Source: Nectonema munidae (Eukaryota > Nematomorpha > Nectonematoida > Nectonematidae). Taken from it: 64,000 nucleotides of DNA. Shown here in pieces: positions 1-10,057 of this stretch (its first letter is position 1; each line of letters starts with the position of its first letter). The stretch spans positions 310,001 to 374,000 of the forward strand of contig JAUIRK010000677.1 of NCBI GenBank assembly GCA_030549495.1, read 5' to 3'. Made by a program: the position numbers and the translations under genes. Below the pieces are notes generated by a model. It was not told the DNA's origin, made no database searches, and saw nothing but the letters and a program-made list of their open reading frames with translations.

Positions 1-1639
1 ATTTGTGTTCTTTGTGAATCCATTCTTAAAAATCTTTTTTCAATTACAAAAACTTTTCGACCTCTAAAATATTTACTCATTCACACCGAAGAATAAATCT
101 AGTCAAATTTGATACACATTCATCAATTTTTTTTGAAAATAGCTATATCTTCATATTTTTGTGTTTGTCATATATGAAATATTAACTAAAAAGTTTAAAG
201 ATTTTTGATTCAAAATGTAAAAGCTTTTTCACGTTCAAGTTGTTTTTTGAAAATCTCAATAGTAGATTTTCACCCAAACTCCTATTTCATTTGAAAAGGG
301 TATATCTTCCATGTAGACAAGTCACATACTTGTTTCTTAAAAGTATATAGCTTCTGAAAGGATTATATATCGAAGATATAAAAGCACTTTAAAGCGTGTT
401 ACTATTTCATTTTTCTTATGATCACGCCTTCTCATTTCAATGTCATTCAGTTCCCTTACTTCTCGCATACTTAAATTTTTATGCTATAATAAATAACGAT
501 TGTGAGAACAAACTTGGCAAATGATTTTTAGCAAAAAAATGATTTTTGCTAATTCGATTGACACTTTCACCCATTTTTACACTGTAATCTCCAAAAAGGA
601 GTACAGAAATGAAAAACGGTTTCATGACATTTCATCACCCGACATTTCATCATAGGACATTTCATCACATAAAAGTTTTATGGATTATGGAAAGGATTAA
701 GATTATGGGGTGTGTAACTATTTATGTAGTTGCCCTCTCGACTGGAAATAGTATACAGCAAAAGTCAACATAATACGCAGAAAGTAATAATATGTATTAT
801 ATATTGTATATATGATATATTATAAAAGCAATCATATTCTTATTAAAACTGTACCATGATGAAGCTCTGGACAAGAAGTAGTTTAGCATTAATTTTCTTA
901 TAAAAACTGTACCATGATGAAGCACCTAAATGTACCATAATTTTCTTATGGTTTTATACCTCAAAATATAGATATTATTTCATACCTCAAAGCCGTTCAA
1001 TATTCTGCATGTAAATAGTTTCCAGCAATAAAATTGTTTTATATTTACTGTTAAGTATTACTTTTTTCTAATTTTTAAGACAATTAAAAAAGGCAAATTT
1101 TGTAGTAAATGTTAAATCAGTAGATGGCAATGTTTTTTTAAATGATGGTATTTTTCGTTTTCACATTACTGAAGTTTTTCATTTAATATTGAAAATTAAA
1201 AAATATTTTTTATTGAGAATATAAATAATATTCTAGGAAATAATTTTTGCCGTCAACCACAAATATGTTTAAAATTTTTCCACTTCTATTGCAAAAAATG
1301 AATGGAGAAATAAAATCTGCATGTTCGATTTATTTTTAAAAAAAAATTATTTAAAATGTGTATAAATGTTTTTGGCATTACTGCAAATACTTTTAGACAT
1401 TTCCAAATCATATTTGCTAACACTGAGTTGAGAAATGAAATTGGCATATTCGATTTGTTATAAAAAAATATACTTAGTTTATAACGAAAGCTGAGTCGAT
1501 AAGAGAAAACATGGCTTGAGGAAATATTTGAAAAGTGAAAAGGGGAAAGAAGGCTTAAATATAAGAAAGGTCATTAGGGAAAAGAAGAATCGAAGAAATA
1601 TTTGAAAAGTGAAAAGATTAAAAAAGGCTTGAGGAAAAA
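1..1639. other. AT-rich stretch without a gene
   Basis: I see no coding region here on either strand. It holds three small repeats. A 15-bp motif starting GACATTTCATCA occurs three times in a row at 625-668. A roughly 30-bp segment ending CTGTACCATGATGAAGC occurs at 836-865 and again at 895-924. The words AAATATTTGAAAAGTGAAAA recur at about 1520 and 1596, just ahead of the LINE fragment. The rest is AT-rich and featureless to the eye. Confidence 0.6.
625..668 (+). repeat. Three tandem copies of a 15-bp motif
   Basis: The motif GACATTTCATCA(C/T) occurs three times with spacing of 15 bases. It is too short to assign to a named family; it may be the end of a small non-autonomous transposon. Confidence 0.7.
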
Positions 1640-2420
1640 AAGCTCCCTTTAAAATTTTAACTTGTTGAGTTTAAATTGTCAATCACTTAATTCTAAATTT
1701 AATGATTAATATGGGATTTCAATTCAAACAATTCGTCCAATGTAAGTATTTTTGCACTTCAAGAACCCAATTAATTTTTTGAATCAATACACTATTTCTG
1801 ATTATCACTTTTTGTCACAGGCCAGAAGACTCTCTACACATTCTGGTTTAGGACTTTTCATTCATAAACATTTTACCTCTTTTCCCTATGTCTTTGATTC
1901 TTTATATGTGTCATTTGAAATTGAAATCAAAAGCCCTAAAAACACAGTTGTTTACAACATATATAAACATCCAACTAATTAAAAAATATAAGTTTACAAG
2001 CTTTATTATGGATGATATTCACATATTATTATTGTAGTTTATCTCATTCTTTTATTCTTTCTGTTACTAAAGTCTCACGTGAGCAGCATAGTACTCGGAT
2101 TGACAATATTTTTGTCAGTAAAGAAATCTCCAATTTTAAAAGTTTTGTCTTGTAATCGTTTATATCGGATCATTCCCCTATCATCATTTCTTTTGGATTT
2201 TATTCTAAGTACTTCAAAAAATTGAATAAACAAGGGTTTGTCGAATCCTTAGCTGAATACCAATTTACTAAACATTTTTATCCATTTTTGATGTTCCAAA
2301 TATTCTCCTCACTCGCTTGACAAACATAATTTCATCATTTATAGTAGCTAATACTAAGATTTATACTCGTAAAAAATAAAAATATAAACATTCTCATAAT
2401 CCATATTGATGATTTTTTCT
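1640..2420 (+). mobile_element. LINE endonuclease-domain fragment
   Basis: This is a broken piece of the apurinic-type endonuclease domain at the front of a non-LTR retrotransposon ORF2. Near 1660-1700 the translation reads LSLNCQSLNSKF, the usual first strand of the domain, followed by FALQEPN near 1753-1770, which carries the catalytic glutamate. A 76-residue open stretch at 1752-1982 includes SGLGLFIHKHF and VVYNIYKHP. Near 2095-2190 the end of the domain appears as RIDNIFVSKEI and ISDHSPIIISF (the SDH catalytic motif). The frame changes several times, so it is not functional. The motifs fit CR1/Jockey-type LINEs better than the RTE-like LINE that follows, so it is probably a separate insertion. 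Confidence 0.75.
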
Positions 2421-2556
2421 TTATGATTAAGCCAACATTTGCTATTTATGTAGTACTCATCTTTTTGCTTCTTTCGTCATAAAAATTTAGAAATTATCTT
2501 CCTGGTTTTAACTTGCATGCCCGCTCACCCACCTCAGCGATATGGCTTTGGGATCT

Positions 2557-4720
2557 TCACATGGATTTAGGACTTGTACGTAGTAAAATGTAAGAAGAGT
2601 GATGAGCATGTAGAAGAAATGTTGGGAAAGATAAGGAAGACTTTATTATCAGTGAGTGAGGGACGCAACCAGCATGGAGGAATAAAGCAGACGTGGTGGT
2701 GGAACGAAAGTCTGAGAAGATGTTGAAAGAGAAAAAATGGCTTTTAAGAAGTGGCAAAAAATGAACTTGAAACAAGACAAGGAATTATATGGAAAAAAGA
2801 AGGAAGTCAAAAGATGTATTGCGGTTGCTAGAAATTCAGGGATACAAAAACTGTATGAGGATTCAAGAACGAAGGAAGTAGAAAATCAGATATACAGAAT
2901 TGGCAAAGCAAGACAGAAAGAAAGGTAGGAGATTGAAAAATTCAATATTATCAAAGATAAAGAAAAAAACGATCTTTGACCTTGATGAAGTTAAGAACAG
3001 GTTGGCAGAATATTTTGAAGAACTTTTAAATATGGAAAATAAAAAAGAAGAATTGGAAGAAGCTTTGAAGGTTGAAGGAGCAGAAATGATAATAAATGAA
3101 GATGAAGTATTGCATGCAGCAAATCAGCAAAATAAAGAATTATAAAGCAACTGGACTTAGTGAGATTAGCATTGATAAAAATTGATAAAGGAGGAGGACA
3201 TGAAACGATAGCATGGATGGTAGACCTAATAAAAACAATTTGAATTGCAGAAAAAATGGCCGAAGCCTGGAGGAAAAGCGTACTAGTAATCATCTGGAAA
3301 AAGAGAGGGGATGTCTTAGAATAGGATAGCTATCGTGGGATGAAGTTACTGGAGAAAATAGTAGAATGAATTTTGGACTAGCGAATTCGTTCAATATAGA
3401 TAAACCCAAAACAGTTTGGATTTAAGCCTGGAAAGAGTGCAATAGACGCGATTTTTATCACAAGACAACTAATAGAAAAGGAAATTGAAGGAAAGGCATC
3501 AGTTTTTTTTGTGGATTTGTAGATCTAGAGAAAGCATATGATACTATCTATAGGGAAGTAGTCTATTGGTGTTTGTGTAAAAAGGTAATATCCGAAAAAC
3601 TTATGAGATTGGTGCAAGAAATCTAGAAAAATCCCAAGACATCTATTAAAACAGCAGGAGGAATTTCAAGAGTATTTGAAGTAAAAATAGATCTGCTTCA
3701 TAGTTCGGCATTGCTTCCATTATTGTTTACGTTGGTTGTGGATGAACTATCAAATCATTTAAAAAAGGAAGACTTATGGGAACTTTTATTTGCTGACGAC
3801 CTAGCGATACTGGCAGACAACAAAGAAGAACTTGGAAAGAGAATTATAAAATGGTAAGATAGTTGATAAATATGGGCTGAAGATGAATGCTGAAAAGACG
3901 GAGATTATCATATGTAGCAGAAATGATTATATTCAAGGGCAATTAGAAGATATGCACGGGAATAAGCTGAAACAGGTGAAAAATTTCAAATAAGAACCTA
4001 AATTATAGATAATGGAAGCTGTGAAAGAGACGTCCAAACAAGAGTGAATGCAGCTGGTTAAAATGTAAAGAGGGTAAAGCGATCATCAGTAGAATGCCAA
4101 TGAAACTCAAAGCCAAGATTTACACCACAATTATTCGAGCGGTCTTGACATGTGGTTGTTAATTCTAGAGTTTGTAGAAAAAAGATGAAAGAAAATTAAT
4201 GGCGACTGAAATGAAGATGCTTAAAAAGACGATGGGGGTAACTCTGAGAGACAAAAAAAGAAATAAGGAAATTAGAAGAAAGACGGAAGTTGAGATTGTG
4301 CTGGCTGTAGCAGAACGTTGTAAAGTGCGGTGGTACGGGCATATTTTAAAGAAGAAGCAAGACGATGTGGTGCGCCAAGCTATGGAAAAAGGTGAGTGGA
4401 AAAAGAAGCAGAGGGAGACAACGAAAAGGATGGGGAGATGGGCTGAAGGAGCGACTACAGCAGCTTGGACTCAGAGAAGACGCGGCAATGGACAGAAAGA
4501 AGTGGAGACAGCGGATCTTAGCCACCGATCCTCAACTTGGGGATAAGGTGTAGGCAAAGAAGTAGACGTCTACGGGACCGGAAGAAGAAGGCTAAATGCT
4601 TAAAGAAAGGATTATCTGCACGGCACTATCAATCACTGTCGTAGCAGTGAAGAAAAAAATTTAGCTTGTTGTCGTTGTTTTCTTTTTCTCGGGCTACCCT
4701 TTTAACCCTCGCACGACCAG
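2557..4720 (+). mobile_element. RTE-like LINE, reverse-transcriptase body, decayed
   Basis: This is the reverse-transcriptase part of a non-LTR retrotransposon. The linker after the endonuclease shows a WWWNESLRR motif near 2697 and a lysine-rich open stretch at 2737-3145. Reverse-transcriptase motifs follow: QFGFKPGKSAIDAIFI near 3412, VEKAYDTI near 3527 and the catalytic FADDLAILAD near 3789. The C-terminal region (4199-4553) carries RWYGHIL and RGRQRKGWGDGLKERL, a basic tail seen in many arthropod and marine invertebrate RTE-like LINEs. Stops and frame changes separate these blocks, so it is inactive. The 3' untranslated part runs to about 4720-4740. Bases are purine-rich, unlike the other LINEs here, which supports a different family. 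Confidence 0.82.
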
Positions 4721-4744
4721 AGATGGCCGCTCAGGCCTAGCTCT

Positions 4745-5055
4745 AACTTAGAGTAAATGTTAACACAAATAATGAGTAAATTTTTAAATATTAGCAACAT
4801 GAAAATCAAGGAAAAGGGTATTTACATTATTATCAGTTATCAAAAAAAAATTTTTGTATAAAATAATTTATTTAAGATTAATTTTTTGAAATGTATACTT
4901 TAAAAGGTTTTTTGGGCCTATCAGGCACATCAAAAAAGTTATTTGATATTGCACAAAAAGTTATATTTTATATAATAGCAAGCAAGTAGAGAAAAACCAA
5001 GCATTACAACATAGTTAGTTTACGATCTTATCATATAATTTCTGAATGCTCCTTG
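4745..5055. other. AT-rich spacer
   Basis: I see no coding sequence or clear repeat between the RTE-like LINE and the piggyBac remnant. Confidence 0.5.
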
Positions 5056-6060
5056 CAAACATCATGTGCAACTTTGGAAAATTTTTCGAATGGTTTGCAC
5101 ATTATGCATGGACCTCTTGTAGACGATCTCTTGCAATTGTCTCTTATATCCATAGAGACTTATAATTATGCGTACTTCTCTTGGGATAGATGTACATTGA
5201 CTCTCATTTCCATTGCATTATCTGCAGGTTGAAAACAGGGAATTTATTATTTCTTTTCTACCTCCACATCTGGAAGAATATAATTCTGGACAGTTATTCA
5301 TAACGATTACTGAAGTGTTTAGAGCAGCCATGTCCAAATAGTTACAAAACACAGCTACTGGCCATCTTCGCTTGGACCTGTATGTTGTAAAATTTCGGCA
5401 CATTTGATTTGCTGTGTCTATCCCACACTAGTACTGGTTATAGACAAGCATCGACTCTGGTTTTTTTCTTTCTCCATAAAATAAGATTGGGCCATACTGC
5501 GGCTTTGAAATAGTGTGGTTTTTGGGAATGTTTGCAACTAAAGAAGAGCAATCACTATATACCACTCGAGATTCACATTCATCAAGACCTTTTTTTTTAA
5601 TTTGAGGAACACACCTTCTAGAATCTAGATGAATTCAATGTACCAAGAAAAGTTTATGAATGTTGTATACCACAAGAACATAGTTTGTGGTCTATAAAAA
5701 ATCGATCACATATTATACCTGTTCCCCTTGGAATTGAAGAGTTCAAAACTAAACGCTTTGTTATTTCGACACCTTTGAAAAAATTGGAATCACTATAGTT
5801 TGAGATGTAAATTTCAGTTGATAAAACGGTTCGGGAGTCGTTTCGGTGGTAAAATTTGATCCTCCACTTGCCAGGTTTCCTTGGGCAAAAATTTTGATTA
5901 GACAATTTCCTCGGTATCTCAAAACTTGCTCATCAACGGTAACATACTGGTTAGGAGTCCAATACCTAAAATTACGATAGATAATTTTTGTATGTGTCAG
6001 AGCATAGCGGGAAGGTTTTATCTCCGTTATTCGGGAATGGATAGAAATTTTGATCGTTCA
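5056..6060 (-). mobile_element. piggyBac transposase remnant
   Basis: Read on the minus strand, this is the central and C-terminal part of a piggyBac-type DDE transposase. The stretch VTVDEQVLRYRG at about 5909-5945 is the family motif that holds one catalytic aspartate. It is followed by KPGKWRIKFY and, near 5700, IICDRFFIDHKL, which corresponds to the family's second catalytic-aspartate block (usually DNFFTS). Downstream, 5218-5403 codes MCRNFTTYRSKRRWPVAVFCNYLDMAALN, a typical piggyBac C-terminal block. Frames are interrupted between the open stretches of 83 and 61 residues, so the gene is dead. I could not place the terminal repeats. Confidence 0.8.
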
Positions 6061-6379
6061 TATTCTGCAAATATATACATTATTTACATAATCTTTTTGT
6101 AAACATATACATTATTTACTTCTCAACATGATTTCAATATGAAATAATACTGAAGAAAAAATTCGTTTTGGTTGCATGTCAATTTTTGTTCGGTAAAATA
6201 AGGAATTATTTAAAAATTAGCTTAAATAAAGAAGTTTATTTCATCTTTTTGTTTCATGAAATACTTTTATATTTGATCATTGAGAAAATTGTTTCCCGAC
6301 CCGCCCTGTTCCCCGCCAGAGAGCATCTTCCCGAACGACCTAAAAATTCACTCCCTGCTGCGCTCTGTACCTCTCTTTG

Positions 6380-6548
6380 TGTAAGTAGTAATACGTGTGG
6401 GTGTGTTCAGTTGTGTTTGTGTATGTATGATTGTGTGCTTGCATTTGTATGTAAATTTATGTTTGTGTATGCGTGTGGTTGTGTGCTTGTGTGTATAGCT
6501 ATTTGTCCCTGTTTGCATATTTGTTCGTATTTGTGTTTCTATGATTGA
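6380..6548 (+). repeat. TG-rich low-complexity tract
   Basis: This tract is dominated by TGTGTG, TGTGTT and TGTATG words. The 126-residue open frame through it (6168-6548) is rich in Cys, Val and Phe only because of the repeat and is not counted as a gene. Confidence 0.75.
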
Positions 6549-6690
6549 TGTCATATCTTGAAAAGCATGATCTTACTTAGTGAAAACTTTATTGAAATAG
6601 TGGTGTATAATCCTTATAGAAGCAATTTTATCCGTTTCTGTGTCTCTGGATAAGTTAATTAAGATAAGTTAATATAAGTTAATCGTAAAG

Positions 6691-8463
6691 TAGGATGACG
6701 GAGAAATGAGAAACGTGGGATGACGGGGAAATGAGAAACGTGGGATGACGGGGAAATGAGAAACGTGGGATGACGGGGAAATGAGAAACGTGGGATGACG
6801 GGGAAATGAGAAACGTGGGATGACGGGGAAATGAGAAACGTGGGATGACGGGGAAATGAGAAACGTGGGATGACGGGGAAATGAGAAACGTGGGATGACG
6901 GGGAAATGAGAAACGTGGGATGACGGAGAAATGAGAAACGTGGGATGACGGGGAAATGAGAAACGTGGGATGACGGGGAAATGAGAAACGTGGGATGACG
7001 GGGAAATGAGAAACGTGGGATGACGGAGAAATGAGAAACGTGGGATGACGGGGAAATGAGAAACGTGGGATGACGGGGAAATGAGAAACGTGGGATGACG
7101 GGGAAATGAGAAACGTGGGATGACGGGGAAATGAGAAACGTGGGATGACGGGGAAATGAGAAACGTGGGATGACGGGGAAATGAGAAACGTGGGATGACG
7201 GGGAAATGAGAAACGTGGGATGACGGAGAAATGAGAAACGTGGGATGACGGGGAAATGAGAAACGTGGGATGACGGGGAAATGAGAAACGTGGGATGACG
7301 GGGAAATGAGAAACGTGGGATGACGGGGAAATGAGAAACGTGGGATGACGGGGAAATGAGAAACGTGGGATGACGGGGAAATGAGAAACGTGGGATGACG
7401 GGGAAATGAGAAACGTGGGATGACGGGGAAATGAGAAACGTGGGATGACGGGGAAATGAGAAACGTGGGATGACGGGGAAATGAGAAACGTGGGATGACG
7501 GGGAAATGAGAAACGTGGGATGACGGGGAAATGAGAAACGTGGGATGACGGGGAAATGAGAAACGTGGGATGACGGGGAAATGAGAAACGTGGGATGACG
7601 GGGAAATGAGAAACGTGGGATGACGGGGAAATGAGAAACGTGGGATGACGGGGAAATGAGAAACGTGGGATGACGGAGAAATGAGAAACGTGGGATGACG
7701 GAGAAATGAGAAACGTGGGATGACGCGGAAATGAGAAACGTGGGATGACGGAGAAATGAGAAACGTGGGATGACGGAGAAATGAGAAACGTGGGATGACG
7801 GGGAAATGAGAAACGTGGGATGACGGAGAAATGAGAAACGTGGGATGACGGAGAAATGAGAAACGTGGGATGACGGAGAAATGAGAAACGTGGGATGACG
7901 GGGAAATGAGAAACGTGGGATGACGGGGAAATGAGAAACGTGGGATGACGGGGAAATGAGAAACGTGGGATGACGGGGAAATGAGAAACGTGGGATGACG
8001 GGGAAATGAGAAACGTGGGATGACGGGGAAATGAGAAACGTAGGATGACGGGGAAATGAGAAACGTGGGATGACGGGGAAATGAGAAACGTGGGATGACG
8101 GGGAAATGAGAAACGTGGGATGACGGGGAAATGAGAAACGTGGGATGACGGGGAAATGAGAAACGTGGGATGACGGGGAAATGAGAAACGTGGGATGACG
8201 GGGAAATGAGAAACGTGGGATGACGGGGAAATGAGAAACGTGATATGACGGGGAAATGATAAACGTGGGATGACGGGGAAATGAGAAACGTGGGATGAGG
8301 GAGAAATGAGAAACGTGGGATGAGGGAGAAATGAGAAACGTGGGATGAGGGAGAAATGAGAAACGTGGGATGAGGGAGAAATGAGAAACGTGGGATGACG
8401 GGGAAATGATAAACGTGGGATGACGGGGAAATGATAAACGTGGGATGACGGGGAAATGAGAAA
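6691..8463 (+). repeat. 25-bp minisatellite, about 71 units
   Basis: The repeating unit is 25 bases: TGACGGGGAAATGAG followed by AAACGTGGGA. Phase is kept across the whole tract (the unit recurs at exact multiples of 25, for example 6721, 7021, 7321, 7621, 7921, 8221), so about 71 units occur without any insertion or deletion. Variation is by substitution only: GGGG to GGAG in scattered units, a block of four units with TGAGGGAG at about 8294-8393, and TGATAAACG variants near the right end. The plus strand is purine-rich. The consensus holds no stop codon on the minus strand, which makes long fortuitous minus-strand open frames (620 and 601 residues); these are not genes. Confidence 0.97.
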
Positions 8464-8863
8464 AGAAACCAGAGGATGACACAAACAGTGAAATGAGAAA
8501 GAGTTTGATTATATTTTGCATGTTGAGTACACGGTTAAATTATTTTTCGAAGTGCAATATGTCTCGATCTTATTTACTAAAAAATGGAACGCAAGCCATT
8601 TGTTCGCTGCGTAAAATCTTTTATATAACTACTGTTCCTCCTATGAGGGAAATACGAAACTTACCAGAATGATATCAGCAAATGTCATGTGGGAAAGAGA
8701 AGAATATTCAGACGCTGCGTATACATATTTTATATAACTTCGATTGTGCCAGGGAAATTGTATACAAATTTCCCTCATAGAGGTTAAACGATGATATTCT
8801 GGTTGCTGGAACAAGCAGGTATACTTAATACAATCACAGTAAATAATGGTAGTTCCACGCATG
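8464..8863. other. Downstream flank of the HtrA-like gene, no gene seen
   Basis: This stretch lies between the minisatellite and the polyadenylation signal of the HtrA-like exon. An 88-residue minus-strand open frame overlaps it but has no recognisable motif and runs into the 3' untranslated region. TATAT-rich words occur near 8619 and 8730. Confidence 0.5.
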
Positions 8864-8869
8864 TTTATT
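8864..8869 (-). terminator. Polyadenylation signal AATAAA
   Basis: On the minus strand AATAAA lies 25 bases beyond the stop codon of the HtrA-like exon, in the context CTACAATAAACATG. The position fits the end of a compact 3' untranslated region. Confidence 0.6.
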
Positions 8870-8893
8870 GTAGATAGAAAAACTATGCTAATG

Positions 8894-9062
8894 TTATCCA
8901 GTAGCAACTTTGTACGTGCTTAGACTCAACACTTTTTTCTTTCTTATGAGGGTAAACTTCACTTTGTTCACATTGGCTTCCACTTCCTTCACGATATCCG
9001 CTACATTTTCGACGTTCTTCTCATTCACCTGGATGATTATGTCTCCTGGCAGTATTCCAGCC
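8894..9062 (-). CDS. HtrA-family serine protease, terminal exon (C-terminal PDZ domain)
   Basis: This 169-base exon codes the last 55 or so residues of an HtrA-type protease, an enzyme of trypsin fold that degrades misfolded proteins; animal members include mitochondrial HTRA2/Omi. The translation begins AGILPGDIIIQVNEKNVE and continues with NVADIVKEVE and VNKVKFTLIRK. This matches the PDZ carboxylate-binding core (GxxPGD), its helix and the final strand that ends HtrA proteins. A good splice acceptor (TTTCTTTCTTAG, minus strand) lies directly before it, the stop TAA is at 8894-8896, and AATAAA follows. The coding part is less AT-biased than its surroundings. I did not find the protease-domain exons; they may lie far upstream (higher coordinates), beyond transposon-filled introns. 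A lone processed or broken copy is possible but the intact acceptor argues against it. Which HtrA paralogue it is cannot be told from the PDZ end alone. Confidence 0.75.
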
Positions 9063-9067
9063 CTAAG

Positions 9068-10057
9068 AAAGAAAGATTGTCATATAAATAGTGCAGCTAA
9101 ATTCTGGTTAAATTTCATTTAAAAAGAGAAGCCAGAAGAGAGCTATAGCCACATGGTGAGATATTTGGTTAGATGAAGCTTTTTCGAATAATTCTATTAA
9201 AATTAATCCTGTATCTAAATACTCTTTTTTTAACTTAGACACAACGCTGTCAGATTAGGATTTAGGAGCGTTGAGATCGCTTAATTAAAATATAGAAAGA
9301 CTCATATAGAACAACCTCTATTCTTTTTTATCTTTTTATGCTCAACAATGAATCAAAGCAAATGAAGCATATTTTTAATATCTTGATTAAAAATAGGTTC
9401 TTGATAAATAGAAGATTTAAATAACCAAGTCAAAATATCATCCATATCAGAACCTTCCCTTGAAAAGTTTTGAAAAGAAAAATAAAGATTCTGTAAGTAT
9501 GATCAAGCATGTTAAAACGTGTGCTTATGTTCTTCCCAGTAACACTAGAGTAACATGAAAGATAATTTTGTCAAGTTAAGTTTTTCAGACTCGAAATCTC
9601 TGTGAAGCAGAAGAACGTCTAAATTAACATTTCAATGGAATATGTAATCAACAAAACTAATAAGAGCATGTCAAAAATTATTATTCACAACATACTCATT
9701 GATTAGGGAAATCAGGAAGTTCTCAATTTCATTAAGGCTAAGAATCATAATGTATCAAAATATATATCTGAAGATGATACTTCTTTCAAACTAATCCATT
9801 CAAAATAAAATCAAGAAAGAAAAGTAAAATCACGGTTCTACAGAGCTATAGCTACGCTTTAGCTAAGAATAATGATTTAATAAAAATCAATTGTCGAAAA
9901 TGAAATGTTTTTATTGTAGCAAACACAATTATACATAGGTCTCTCATTCTTCTCTTAGCTATGAGTTGTCGCTAAAGAAAGACAATATGTTATAAATAAT
10001 ACGATTTCCTATGAATGGTGACTTTTCTTTCTCCCTTTATGAAAACGAATCCTTTAA
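9068..10057. other. Presumed intron or intergenic DNA
   Basis: This follows the splice acceptor of the HtrA-like exon (upstream in transcript terms). I searched both strands by eye for the preceding HtrA exon and for transposon motifs and saw none. Confidence 0.45.

Noticed and set aside
6168-6548. 126-residue Cys/Val-rich open frame resembling a membrane protein
   Set aside because: It crosses a TG-rich low-complexity tract, which alone explains the residue bias.
6659-8521. Minus-strand open frames of 620 and 601 residues made of SHFPVIPRFSFPRHPTF-type repeats
   Set aside because: They are produced by the stop-free 25-bp minisatellite in several frames at once; no start context, domain or exon structure supports a protein.
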